A DNA stretch of 64,000 nucleotides from Marinobacter salicampi (GCF_011074795.1 NZ_JAAMPF010000012.1:248001-312000), one strand, 5' to 3'. Shown: positions 16,626 through 25,603, counted from the first letter of the stretch. Numbers and translations: made by a program. The notes: generated by a model not told the origin, from the sequence alone.

Positions 16626-17540
16626 CTAAAGATCCGCCAGCGTTGCCTTGAGCGTTTCCGAGATGCGCGCGTTGAGCTTCAGGTCGACAATGCCGTCAGC
16701 GCGGGTGCGGCCGAGGTTCAGGGTGGCTATGGGCTTGCCCTGCTCATGGGCGCGCCGACAGAAACGATACCCCGAGTACACCATCAATGAGGAGCCGATA
16801 ACCAACAGCCCGTCGCTGGCATCAAGGGCCTGGAAAGCTGCGGTCACCCGCGGTTTGGGTACGTTATCGCCAAAGAAGACCACATCGGGCTTCAGGATGC
16901 CGCCGCAACTGGCGCAATCGGCCACCTGGAAGCTGCTGAAGTCCACATCAAGATCCGCATCGCCATCCGGAGCTGCTCTGGCAGTGAAGACAGTGAAATC
17001 GGGGTTCAGCCTGTGACAACGGTCATGGACGTCATCCCGGCTCGACCGTAAACCACAAGCCATGCAAACCACCTGGTCGGCACGACCATGGAGATCCACT
17101 GCCCCTGGGCTTCCTGCCCGCTGGTGCAGACGGTCTACATTCTGGGTAACCACATAGCCGGCATGGGACCTGGCTTCCATCTCCGCCACGTAGAAATGCG
17201 CCGGGTTGGGCTCAGCATTGCGAATGGTGGGCCAGCCAATGAGGCTGCGCCCCCAGTATCGTTGCCGGATGCCTTGGCTTTCCATGAACTCCTGGTGCTG
17301 AACCGGCTGCTTGCGCTTCCAGGCCCCCTCTCCGTCCCGATAGTCCGGAATGCCGGAATCCGTGCTCATACCGGCGCCGGTAAGAATGAACAAACGCGGG
17401 TTGCGCCGGATAAATCCGATCAGATGCCCGGCTGCTTCTTCTGGCGAATGGCAGAGCAATGCCGGGGCGTCTGGTGGTCCGATTTCTGGCCCGGTCCCGC
17501 CCCGGGTTGCGTTATTCGCCAGCGAACTGCCTGCGATCAT
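16626..17540 (-). CDS. SIR2-family NAD-dependent protein deacetylase (sirtuin)
   Basis: A 304-aa sirtuin with all core motifs: GAGMSTDSGIPDYRD at 55-69, TQNVD at 132-136, the catalytic His151 (LHG), zinc ligands Cys159, Cys162, Cys209 and Cys212, and ILKPDVVFFGD at 215-225. Sirtuins remove acyl groups from lysines with NAD+ cleavage. The spacing and the GDNVP motif resemble class II (SIRT4-like) bacterial sirtuins. It converges with the VanZ-like gene. No acetyltransferase is nearby. Confidence 0.94.
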   Translation of the reverse strand: MIAGSSLANNATRGGTGPEIGPPDAPALLCHSPEEAAGHLIGFIRRNPRLFILTGAGMSTDSGIPDYRDGEGAWKRKQPVQHQEFMESQGIRQRYWGRSLIGWPTIRNAEPNPAHFYVAEMEARSHAGYVVTQNVDRLHQRAGSPGAVDLHGRADQVVCMACGLRSSRDDVHDRCHRLNPDFTVFTARAAPDGDADLDVDFSSFQVADCASCGGILKPDVVFFGDNVPKPRVTAAFQALDASDGLLVIGSSLMVYSGYRFCRRAHEQGKPIATLNLGRTRADGIVDLKLNARISETLKATLADL

Positions 17541-17621
17541 GGTGAGGCCCTTTCAGGTAAATCAAAGCCCCATTCTAGTGGGGGCACCAGGCACATCCAA
17601 GGCCTCTGCCATTACCGGGAA

Positions 17622-18251
17622 TCAATGCTCCTTGGCTTCCCAGCCCGCCGGGGGCTCGACACCCTCGGGGTCTTCCGTGGGCGATACGCCGGGCTTGCTG
17701 ATGATCTGCACGGTGCTTGCCTGCGGCCCTTCTTCGCCCATTTCCGCTTCGAACCGTACCTCGGTACCTGGGGTCAGGCGCTCGAAGTCACCGTGCAGAA
17801 CCGAGTTACGGTGGAAATAGTATTCCTCGTTGTCAGTGGGTGACTTGATAAAGCCGTAGTCCTGGTCGGGGAACAACCGGACCACCATGGCGGTGGGTGT
17901 GTCGTTATGCTGCTGCTTGACGGCGCCTTTCTGTCTGGCGGTTTCTTTCTGGATCTGTTTCTCAATGGCTTCAAACGCCTTGCGGATAACCGGTCTTAGC
18001 TGAACCTGGGGATCAGCCACGGTGCCCTGCTTGTCCGCGACCAGGTCCTTTTTCGGCGGCAGGGTGACCTCCACGCGGGCCCGGTAGGGGTTTCCGGTAT
18101 TGTGTTGATGCTGGGCCCGCTCGACGACAACCCGGCAGGAAATGAGGCTGTCGCACATGCGGTCAAGGCGCTGGACCCGGTCCTGGATATAATCTTCAAG
18201 CCACTGGGAGGAAGAAACGCCCTCAAATTTAATAACCGGCTCGGTTTGCAT
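17622..18251 (-). CDS. HPF/RaiA-type ribosome-associated protein fused to a cold-shock domain
   Basis: A 209-aa protein. Residues about 5-115 match the S30EA/HPF fold (MQTEPVIKFEG, then VVVERAQHQHNTGNPYRARVEV and a basic segment LPPKKDL). After a basic, Gln-rich linker, residues about 135-185 form an S1-like cold-shock domain (DQDYGFIKS, YYFHRNSVL, GTEVRFEAEMGEEGPQA). The RNP1-like core is present as DYGFI. HPF domains hibernate ribosomes; the added OB-fold suggests RNA contact. I chose the start at 18251. The frame extends to 18428, but that part is not HPF-like. Confidence 0.88.
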   Translation of the reverse strand: MQTEPVIKFEGVSSSQWLEDYIQDRVQRLDRMCDSLISCRVVVERAQHQHNTGNPYRARVEVTLPPKKDLVADKQGTVADPQVQLRPVIRKAFEAIEKQIQKETARQKGAVKQQHNDTPTAMVVRLFPDQDYGFIKSPTDNEEYYFHRNSVLHGDFERLTPGTEVRFEAEMGEEGPQASTVQIISKPGVSPTEDPEGVEPPAGWEAKEH

Positions 18252-18542
18252 AGCTGACTCCCTGGTATCCGTTCTGAATTTCCGGTGGAGGGCAGCTGAA
18301 TTGCCGGCAATAGCGCCAGCAACAGCGCCAGGCAACGCCAGGGCAGTGACGCCATCCGGCGTAACTGATCGGCATCGCCTGGCAAATGCCCCTATAACTA
18401 AACCTGAGAGCGCGCAGCTCAAATTCAAGCCGTAGCAGGAATTTCCTTTGGGATGAAAGGCGGAATACAGGTAGAACCTATCGGGTGATGCCTAGGCGAC
18501 GCACGATATTGCCCTTTCGGTTACTAGTGAAAAGCTACCCTA

Positions 18543-19013
18543 TCAGAGGCAACAGGCCTTGTATTTCCGGCCGCTGCCGCAGGGGCATGGTTCATTGCGG
18601 CCGGGTCGAAGTACCCCTTCCCTGGGCTCACCCGTCAGGTAGAACCAGCGTCCCTGTTCCTGGGCAAAGTCAGACTGCTCTTCCAGGTAGCCCCAGCCTT
18701 CGGCCGTTCGGTATACAGCGCGAAAATGGACCTGTCCGTGCTTGTCTCCGGGTGCTGTGCCGGGAGCCGAGATGACCTGCAATCCTGCCCAGTCCGGCGA
18801 GCGGGCAAGATCAAGGGTTTCAGGCCGGGTCGTAGGGTGCCAGGTCTGAATGAGGTAGTCGGTATTCCTGAGGACGAAAGCGCTGTACCGGGAGCGCATG
18901 AGGGATTCCGGAGTCGGCGCTGGCTGACCCTCGTGCCATGGTCTGCAGCAATCCCGATAGGATCGGCCCGTGCCGCAGGGGCACGACGATCCTGCGATGG
19001 TAGTGCCTGGCAT
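18543..19013 (-). CDS. YchJ-family protein with SEC-C zinc motifs
   Basis: A 156-aa protein of the YchJ/UPF0225 family. It has a SEC-C-like CPCGTGRSYRDCCRPWHEG at the N-terminus and a second CPCGSGRKYKACCL at the extreme C-terminus. Between them is the NTF2-like domain (SLMRSRYSAFVLRNTDYL, TWHPTTRP). The two zinc motifs bracket the fold, as in E. coli YchJ. The biochemical role is unsettled. It ends only 11 bp upstream of the aldolase stop side, on the same strand, and is read before or with no clear operon partner. Confidence 0.92.
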   Translation of the reverse strand: MPGTTIAGSSCPCGTGRSYRDCCRPWHEGQPAPTPESLMRSRYSAFVLRNTDYLIQTWHPTTRPETLDLARSPDWAGLQVISAPGTAPGDKHGQVHFRAVYRTAEGWGYLEEQSDFAQEQGRWFYLTGEPREGVLRPGRNEPCPCGSGRKYKACCL

Positions 19014-19024
19014 GGCTGACGCTT

Positions 19025-20038
19025 CTATTCTTGATCGGCGCTGTACTCGCCGCGCCGCGCCATGCTGTTAAGCTTGGCCCGTTTCAGAAACGCTGCCTGG
19101 GCCTGATCACGGTTGCTGTTATCGCCGCCCCAGGCTGCCATGGCGGGCTCCTGAAGTGCCCGGCCGTAGGACATGCTCAGGTGCCAGGGTGCTTTGTCCC
19201 GCAGACGGTTTAGCGCGTTCAGGTTGGCAGTCGCCTCTTCCGGACTCTGCCCGCCGGACAGGAAATTGATGCTGGGTACCGCCGCCGGAACCGTGCGACG
19301 CAAAATGCGCAGGGTGGTTTCAGCGACTTCTTCCGGCGAGGCCTTGCCGGCTTCCTTACCCGGGGTAATCATGCTGGGTTTGAGGATCATGTGCTCGAGC
19401 ACCACCCCGTGCTGGTGCAGGGCATGGAATACAGAATGCCAGACCTGCTCATTCACTTCAGCTGCCCGCTCGATACTGTGGTTGCCGTCAATCAGTACTT
19501 CCGGCTCCACAATCGGGAGTATACCGACGGCCTGACAGACGGCTGCGTACCGTGCCAGCATTTCGGCATTGGCCGTGAGACCGAGCGCCGTGGGGTTATG
19601 ATCGGTAATCGGGTAGACCTCGCGCCATTTGGCAAAACGAGCACCCTGCTTCTTGTGCCGGAGCAGCCGATCCTCCAGCCCGTCCAGGCCAAAGGTGATC
19701 ATGTCGCCCGGCGCTCCTGCCAGGGGGCCCTTGCCCTTGTCTACCTTGATGCCGGGAATAATGCCGTTAGCGGACGCCAGCTCTGGTAATGGCTTGCCGT
19801 TGCCGTCCTGCTGGCTCATGGTCTCTTCGTAAAAAATCATGCCACAAATGTACTTGCCTACCTCGGGCGTGGACAACAGCATGGAGCGGTACCAACGCCG
19901 ATTCTCTTCCGTGGATTCAACCCCGACTGCCTTAAGACGCTTGGTCATGGTGCCGGTGCTCTCGTCCGCCGCCAGAATGCCCCGCTCGTCGTCAATCATC
20001 TCTTCCACGGTGTTCTGAAGTTCCGCATGAACCGACAT
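19025..20038 (-). CDS. Fructose-bisphosphate aldolase, class I
   Basis: A 337-aa Schiff-base aldolase of the eukaryote-like class I family. It interconverts fructose 1,6-bisphosphate and the two triose phosphates. The active-site lysine is Lys220 in LEHMILKPSMITPGK. GILAADESTGTMTKRL near residue 20 and NFLSGGQSPEEATANLNALN near the C-terminus are family signatures. A GGGAGG site precedes the ATG at 20038; the longer frame to 20110 is not conserved. It is divergent from a PRPP-synthetase-like gene, giving a sugar-phosphate pair around one regulatory region. Confidence 0.95.
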   Translation of the reverse strand: MSVHAELQNTVEEMIDDERGILAADESTGTMTKRLKAVGVESTEENRRWYRSMLLSTPEVGKYICGMIFYEETMSQQDGNGKPLPELASANGIIPGIKVDKGKGPLAGAPGDMITFGLDGLEDRLLRHKKQGARFAKWREVYPITDHNPTALGLTANAEMLARYAAVCQAVGILPIVEPEVLIDGNHSIERAAEVNEQVWHSVFHALHQHGVVLEHMILKPSMITPGKEAGKASPEEVAETTLRILRRTVPAAVPSINFLSGGQSPEEATANLNALNRLRDKAPWHLSMSYGRALQEPAMAAWGGDNSNRDQAQAAFLKRAKLNSMARRGEYSADQE

Positions 20039-20237
20039 CGGCCTACCCTCCCTAGTTTGCTGATAGTTTGTTGAATGCACCATGGTTGCTGATTTGGCGT
20101 CCGGGAGCAAGATGTGTCACCGGTCCCGTTGTGTCCTGAAGCGGGAGCGTGTAAACATTCCCCAAAGCGCCTACATTAGGCAGACAGTGCCCGACAGCGA
20201 GCCAGGGGCAGTCATTGATCAATACCAGGAGGTGGTC

Positions 20238-21218
20238 GTGAAGGAGAGGGACAGCAAGCCGGTTCTGTTTGCGCTGGAGGCCAGCAGGGACTTTGGCGCG
20301 CGGGTAGCGAGTCTGCTGGGACTGGAACTGGCCTCCCAGGAAGATCGGCACTTCGAGGATGGCGAGCACAAGACCCGGCCTGTACTGCCAGTGCGCAACC
20401 GCGACACTTACATTCTTCACTCGCTGTTCGGGGACGACCAGTTCAGCGTCCACGACAAGCTCTGCCGTCTGCTGTTTTTTGTCGCAACCCTCCGGGACGC
20501 CGGCGCATCAAGCGTTACGGTTCTCATGCCGTATCTGGCTTACGGTCGCAAGGACAGACGCAGCAAACCCAATGATCCGGTGACCACGCGCTACGTGGCG
20601 CAACTGCTTGAGGCCATGGGCGCCGACCGTGTTGTTGCCCTTGAGGCCCACAACCAGGCTGCCTTTGACAACGCCTTCCGCTGCCGGACCGAGCATCTGG
20701 AGGCCCACGGTCTGTTTGTGTCCGAACTGACCACTCTTGTTGATTCCGCCCCTGTGGTTATCGTGTCGCCGGATTCCGGTGGTACCAAACGGGTTGACCG
20801 GTTCCGCGACGCCTGGGCTGCCGAGACCGGCAGCCAGCCTCCCACCGCCTTTTTGGAAAAGCACCGAAGTGAGGGCGTTGTGAGCGGCGATGCGGTCATA
20901 GGCGACCTCGAAGGCCGGGTCGCCATTATCGTGGATGACATGGTGGCGGGCGGCACAACCCTGCTGCGGGCCGCCCAGTCGTGTAAGGCGAAGGGAGCTA
21001 CGAAGGTCTACGGGGTGGTTACCCATGGCCTGTTCGGCCCGGGTTCGGAGAGACTCTACAGCGCCCCAGAACTGGACCTGCTTCTGGTCAGCGACAGCGT
21101 AAAGCCCATGCAGACGCCGCCTACTGGCAGCCGGGTCAAGGTGGTTTCGGTAGCCAGTCTGTTTGCCGGTGCTATTGGCCGGCACCCGTTCTGGACGAAT
21201 GCCGCCGGAGGCCAGTGA
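20238..21218 (+). CDS. Ribose-phosphate pyrophosphokinase (PRPP synthetase) family protein
   Basis: A 326-aa protein with the PRPP-binding loop IIVDDMVAGGTTLLRAA and the ATP/flexible-loop region MPYLAYGRKDRRSKPNDPVT. These place it in the PRPP synthetase family (ribose-5-phosphate + ATP giving PRPP + AMP). The canonical DLH is replaced by LEAHNQAAFDNAF, and the N-terminus lacks the usual SGN, so it is a divergent paralogue and perhaps not the main PrsA. The start is the GTG at 20238, because AGGAGG lies 5 nt before it; the frame opens at 20082 but without a site. Confidence 0.85.
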   Translation: MKERDSKPVLFALEASRDFGARVASLLGLELASQEDRHFEDGEHKTRPVLPVRNRDTYILHSLFGDDQFSVHDKLCRLLFFVATLRDAGASSVTVLMPYLAYGRKDRRSKPNDPVTTRYVAQLLEAMGADRVVALEAHNQAAFDNAFRCRTEHLEAHGLFVSELTTLVDSAPVVIVSPDSGGTKRVDRFRDAWAAETGSQPPTAFLEKHRSEGVVSGDAVIGDLEGRVAIIVDDMVAGGTTLLRAAQSCKAKGATKVYGVVTHGLFGPGSERLYSAPELDLLLVSDSVKPMQTPPTGSRVKVVSVASLFAGAIGRHPFWTNAAGGQ

Positions 21219-21432
21219 AAGACGATGGGATGGATGTCGCTGGAGCGGAGCGATGGAATAAAGGCACCGGCACTGGCGGTCGCTCACGCCCAGCCGTCTG
21301 CGGTTGTGTATGGTTGGGCGACCTTGTTTTCGCCGTCCGCTCTGGACTAGGCTGGACAGAGGCTCTTGCTGAAACCGGCCAACCGGATTCAGATTTTGTT
21401 TCTTTTGAGTCAAAGCGGAGACGCCAAACCCG

Positions 21433-22185
21433 ATGAAGCAGGCTGAGCTCGATAGACGTGCTGGTTGGAAAAAATCCCCTGTTTTGGGCATTCTCACCAG
21501 CGTGGTGTTTGTCGGTATTATCCTCGCTATTCTCTATGCCTTCGGCATCCATGAGCATGTGGTGACCATGTTGCGCTGGTTTGAAGCCCAGGGCGCCTGG
21601 GCCGCGCTATGGTTCATTCTGATCATGGCCGCAGTGATGGTGCTTCTGCTGCCGGGCGTGCTGTTTACCACCGGCGCGGGTTTTGTTTTCGGCGTGCTTG
21701 AGGGCACGGTTTATGTGGTGAGCGGGACTGTGCTCGGGTCATCCATTGCCTTTCTTATTGCCCGGTATCTGTTCGGGGAAAAAGCCCGCAACTTTGTACT
21801 GGCCCGCGCCCGCTTGAAACTGATGAGCGACGAGCTGACCCCCCACGGTGGCAAGATCGTACTGCTCACGCGCCTGATCCCGTTCTTCCCCAGCAAACTG
21901 TCCAACTATTTTTTCGGCCTGACCGACTTCTCGTTCAAGGGTTTTTTCTTCGGCTCGCTGCTGGGTTATATCCCTTTTTCCCTGCATAACGTGTATCTCG
22001 GCTCCCTTGCCGCCGACCTCACGGTACTCGGTGTGCGGGAAACCGGAAGGACACCCCTTGAATGGGGGATCTATGCAGCCGGGTTTATCGGCACAGTCAT
22101 CGCCGTCATTTTTCTCAATGTTCTTGCCCGTCGTGCTCTGGCGAAATACACCGGCAATGAAAATATCGTGGAGGCACCTCAGTGA
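21433..22185 (+). CDS. TVP38/TMEM64 (VTT-domain) membrane protein
   Basis: A 250-aa inner-membrane protein with five to six helices and the SNARE-associated/VTT core: LPGVLFTTGAGFVFGVLEGTVYVVSG, then SSIAFLIARYLFGEKAR and LLTRLIPFFPSKLSNYFFGLTDFSFKGFFFGSLLGYIP (parts quoted). VTT proteins act as lipid scramblases or transporters. It is translationally coupled (GTGA overlap) to the glycosidase that follows, which hints at a shared substrate or envelope-related job. It begins about 215 bp after the PRPP synthetase gene. Confidence 0.9.
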   Translation: MKQAELDRRAGWKKSPVLGILTSVVFVGIILAILYAFGIHEHVVTMLRWFEAQGAWAALWFILIMAAVMVLLLPGVLFTTGAGFVFGVLEGTVYVVSGTVLGSSIAFLIARYLFGEKARNFVLARARLKLMSDELTPHGGKIVLLTRLIPFFPSKLSNYFFGLTDFSFKGFFFGSLLGYIPFSLHNVYLGSLAADLTVLGVRETGRTPLEWGIYAAGFIGTVIAVIFLNVLARRALAKYTGNENIVEAPQ

Positions 22186-24422
22186 GCTGGATGAAATGGT
22201 TGCCCTGGCGCTACGCCGTCAAGAAGGTTGCTCACCAGCACGGGTTTCTGGATCCGATCGCCCTGCTGGCAAAACTGCACGGCTTCGCCCAGCCCTCCGA
22301 AGTGGGCGAACCCATCGAACTGCTCAGAGCCGGCGTTGTCTTTCACGCCCGGGGTCTTATCAACAGCCGGGTGATCCAGCACAACCTGGATTGGGTCTGG
22401 CCCCACTGGATCGAACGCCAGTTCAATCCCCTGGACCCTGCGTTCATACCCCGCGCCTTTTCCATCACCCACATCAATCTCAGCCAGCGCAACTGGACCG
22501 CTATCGGTCATCCGGACTGCGACGAACTGCCGATTGTTGACCCCCGCGGCCTACTGACACCCCTGTATGACAGCTGGTCCCTGGACGGTTGGCTTATGGC
22601 AGAGGATGGCCGCTGCCTGCTCCCCTCCCGCGCCGACATCAGTCAACAGCGCCAGGATCTGGATGAGGGCGTCAGCGTTACCACAGAATCGTCCATGGAT
22701 GATCTGGAACTGACCAGCCGCAGCTGGGTTGAGCTGGAAAACGGCATCCCGGTATGCAAGCTCCGCCTTCGGGCCCGATGCAAGACCGCAGGTTCCCTGA
22801 TACTCGCGTTGCGCCCAAGCAATCCGGAAGGGGTGAGCTTCATCCACAAGGTCAGCCTCAGCGACAGGCGTGACGGCTGGCTAGTGGACGAAAAACACAA
22901 GGTCGCCTTTGGGGATGCAGCCGACAGTCACCACGTCTCCGACTACCGCAACGGCGATGTGCATATTCACCTGACCGACCGGGATGATCAGAGCGAGGGC
23001 ACCTGTGACGTAGGCATGGTCACCGCCGCCGCGCTTTTCAAGGTGGAGGCGGGCAAGCCCCGGGAGATCACCGCCAGCATTGCCCTATCCGAAACCCAGG
23101 CCCGCCTGCCAGGCAAGGACGCATGGCAAACCGAACGCGAGGGTCATGCTCGTCTCCAGTGCCCTGACCCCCACTACCAGTTTCTTTATGAAGCGGCTGT
23201 GGCCTCGCTCATCCTGCACTCTCCGGACGATGTCTACCCCGGGCCGTTTACCTATAAGCGCTTCTGGTTCCGGGATGCCGCGTTCATTATCAACGCCCTG
23301 CTCAGCATTGGGCTGACGGCACGCGCCGAACGGGCGCTGGCACGGTTCCCCGAGCGCCAGACGACCATGGGCTATTTCCGCTCCCAGGAAGGCGAATGGG
23401 ATGCCAACGGCGAAGTTCTGTGGGTGCTCAAGCGGTACTTTGACCTGACCGGCACCCGCCCGGGCGCCAACTGGCAGGGACCCATCAAACGGGGCGCCCG
23501 CTGGATCATGAAGAAACGTCTCAAGGATACCCTTGACGCGCCCCATGCCGGTCTGTTGCCCGCAGGTTTCAGCGCCGAGCACCTGGGGCCAAATGACTAT
23601 TATTACTGGGACGATTTCTGGGGCATAGCCGGCCTTGAGGCGGCGTCCGCCATGCTGGCAGATGACAGCCCTGAACACAGCGGCAAGTTCGCCCAAGGAG
23701 CCCGGGATTTTTCCAAAGCGGTTAGCCGTAGCCTGGCCCAGTGCCAGCACCGGCTGAAGCGCCCCGCCATGCCGGCCTCCCCCTACCGCCGCCTGGACGC
23801 CGGGGCCATCGGGTCGCTGGCGTTTGGCTATCCGGTTCAGCTCTGTGCCCCGGACGACCCGAGATTGCTGGACCTGGCGGATTTTCTGATGGACCGCTGT
23901 CTGGTTGCAGGCGCCTTCTACCAGGACATGATTCACTCCGGACTGAATGCCTACCTGACCCTGCACATTGCCCAAGTTTTGCTCCGGGCCGGCGACCCCC
24001 GCTACCTGGACCTGATGGATGCAGTCGCCGACCTGGCATCGCCTACCGGCCAGTGGCCCGAAGCCATCCATCCCACGACCAAGGGCGGCTGCATGGGGGA
24101 TGGCCACCACGTCTGGGCTTCGGCAGAGTGGGTCTTGATGATCCGCAACTGTTTTGTCCGTGAGGAGGGCGAGCGTCTTATCCTGTGCGGTGGTGTGCCA
24201 CAGCGCTGGCTTGAGCAGAGCGAGCCTGTCAGTTTTGGCCCGGCACCCACCAGCTTCGGCACCGTCACCATTCGTATTCTGCCCCAGCAGGACGGTGGCC
24301 CACGGGTCGAGTGGGAAGCCAACTGGCATAATGACCGGCCCCCTATCGAGGTTTCACTCCCGGGATTCAAGTCGTTGAGTCCGACGTCGGACGCCAGCTC
24401 TGTTAAACTGGAGCCGGTCTGA
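22182..24422 (+). CDS. Cytosolic (alpha/alpha)6-barrel glycosidase-like protein
   Basis: A 746-aa soluble protein without signal peptide. Residues about 1-330 are beta-rich. From about 340 on, helical-hairpin blocks resemble GH15/GH63/debranching-type (alpha/alpha)6 barrels: TYKRFWFRDAAFIINALLSI near 357-376, EGEWDANGEVLWVLKRYFDL near 401-420, NDYYYWDDFWGIAGLEAA near 470-487, and WPEAIHPTTKGGCMGDGHH near 627-645. Candidate catalytic acids are the RDA Asp, the EGEWDANGE Glu/Asp and the WPEA Glu. I cannot name a CAZy family. The GTG start overlaps the upstream VTT gene. A GH84 gene follows, so a joint role in glycan turnover is likely. Confidence 0.85.
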   Translation: MSWMKWLPWRYAVKKVAHQHGFLDPIALLAKLHGFAQPSEVGEPIELLRAGVVFHARGLINSRVIQHNLDWVWPHWIERQFNPLDPAFIPRAFSITHINLSQRNWTAIGHPDCDELPIVDPRGLLTPLYDSWSLDGWLMAEDGRCLLPSRADISQQRQDLDEGVSVTTESSMDDLELTSRSWVELENGIPVCKLRLRARCKTAGSLILALRPSNPEGVSFIHKVSLSDRRDGWLVDEKHKVAFGDAADSHHVSDYRNGDVHIHLTDRDDQSEGTCDVGMVTAAALFKVEAGKPREITASIALSETQARLPGKDAWQTEREGHARLQCPDPHYQFLYEAAVASLILHSPDDVYPGPFTYKRFWFRDAAFIINALLSIGLTARAERALARFPERQTTMGYFRSQEGEWDANGEVLWVLKRYFDLTGTRPGANWQGPIKRGARWIMKKRLKDTLDAPHAGLLPAGFSAEHLGPNDYYYWDDFWGIAGLEAASAMLADDSPEHSGKFAQGARDFSKAVSRSLAQCQHRLKRPAMPASPYRRLDAGAIGSLAFGYPVQLCAPDDPRLLDLADFLMDRCLVAGAFYQDMIHSGLNAYLTLHIAQVLLRAGDPRYLDLMDAVADLASPTGQWPEAIHPTTKGGCMGDGHHVWASAEWVLMIRNCFVREEGERLILCGGVPQRWLEQSEPVSFGPAPTSFGTVTIRILPQQDGGPRVEWEANWHNDRPPIEVSLPGFKSLSPTSDASSVKLEPV

Positions 24423-24469
24423 CGCCGGGTAGGAGACGCCTCATGCCCGACAGAGGATCAGAACACCAT

Positions 24470-24509
24470 TTAAAGTAAACAGGTACGAGTTAAAGTAAAC
24501 AGCTACGAA
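24470..24509. repeat. 20-bp direct repeat in tandem
   Basis: TTAAAGTAAACAGGTACGAG at 24470-24489 is followed at once by TTAAAGTAAACAGCTACGAA, 18 of 20 bases identical. The AT-rich unit lies in the 113-bp gap before the GH84 start and may be a pair of regulator half-sites or a recent slippage duplication. Confidence 0.85.
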
Positions 24510-24535
24510 ACCGATTCAGCCAGACAGGATGCACC

Positions 24536-25603
24536 ATGAAACCACCCCTTGGTATTATCGAAGGCTTTTACGGGCCCGCCTGGTCCTGGCAGGAGCGCAC
24601 CGATGTGGTTTCCACTCTTGCACCCCATGGCTACGGTTTCTACTGGTACGCCCCCAAGGGCGATCCCTTCCTTCGACGCCAGTGGCAGAAACCCCATCCC
24701 CCGGAAGAGGCCCGGCAGCTCACTGATTTTGCCGGTTCTTGCGAATCCGCCGGCCTTGCGTTCGGCGTCGGACTGAGTCCCTATGAGATCTATCGCAGCT
24801 TTGACGCCAGTGCCAAAGCCCTGCTGCAAGCCAAGCTCGCGGGACTGGCGGCAATGGGCGTAGAGCGTCTGGCCCTGCTATTTGACGACATGCCGGGGGA
24901 CCTGCCCGACCTGGCCTTGCGCCAAGCGGAGGTGGTGGATTGGGTGCTGAACCAGACACCTTTCCAGCAGATAGCCGTGTGCCCCACTTACTACACTGAT
25001 GACCCGGTCCTTGACCGTGTGTTTGCCCAGCGTCCTATAGACTATCTGGAAAATTTGGGCAGACTCCTGGAGGATTCTGTGGAAATTTTCTGGACCGGAG
25101 AAGAAGTCTGCTCCAAAGCGATCTCACCGGGTCACGTCCGCCAGATCAATGAACGGCTGGGCCGACCGGTGTTGCTATGGGACAACTACCCTGTCAACGA
25201 CGGCGACCGAATGTCCCGGCACCTGCACCTGAGAGGCTTCACCGGACGCCCATCAGGCCTCCGTGAACTTGTCAGCGGTCACGCCATAAACCCGTCACTG
25301 CAACCGACCCTGGCCTGCATTCCGGCACTGACCCTGGCAGACAGTTACCGCCTGGGAGACGACTACTGTTACATCGATGCAACAAGGCGTGCCGCTTCCG
25401 CAGTGCTGGGAAACGAGCTGGGACAACTGGTCTGTGACGACCTGCTAAGCCTGGAGGATGCCGGTCTGGCCAGACTGAGTGAGGGTCGTATCGCCGCCTT
25501 GCGTAAGCGCTACTGCGGCTTTGACCACCAGGGCGCCCGGGAAATCGTCGCCTGGCTCGACGGCGCCTATCAGGTTACCGATGAGATGGTTCTGACTCAG
25601 TAA
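24536..25603 (+). CDS. GH84 beta-N-acetylglucosaminidase-like protein (O-GlcNAcase fold), cytosolic
   Basis: A 355-aa protein beginning MKPPLGIIEGFYGPAWSW, the EGFYG strand that opens GH84 (NagJ/O-GlcNAcase) catalytic barrels. The paired catalytic aspartates of substrate-assisted catalysis are Asp117-Asp118 in LLFDDMPG. WTGEE (186-190) and WDNYPVND (215-222) are the other active-site loops. It is only the catalytic barrel, without the extra binding modules of secreted GH84 enzymes, and has no signal peptide. It ends over the convergent GGDEF/EAL gene by 7 bp. Fold and active site are clear; the natural substrate is not. Confidence 0.92.
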   Translation: MKPPLGIIEGFYGPAWSWQERTDVVSTLAPHGYGFYWYAPKGDPFLRRQWQKPHPPEEARQLTDFAGSCESAGLAFGVGLSPYEIYRSFDASAKALLQAKLAGLAAMGVERLALLFDDMPGDLPDLALRQAEVVDWVLNQTPFQQIAVCPTYYTDDPVLDRVFAQRPIDYLENLGRLLEDSVEIFWTGEEVCSKAISPGHVRQINERLGRPVLLWDNYPVNDGDRMSRHLHLRGFTGRPSGLRELVSGHAINPSLQPTLACIPALTLADSYRLGDDYCYIDATRRAASAVLGNELGQLVCDDLLSLEDAGLARLSEGRIAALRKRYCGFDHQGAREIVAWLDGAYQVTDEMVLTQ

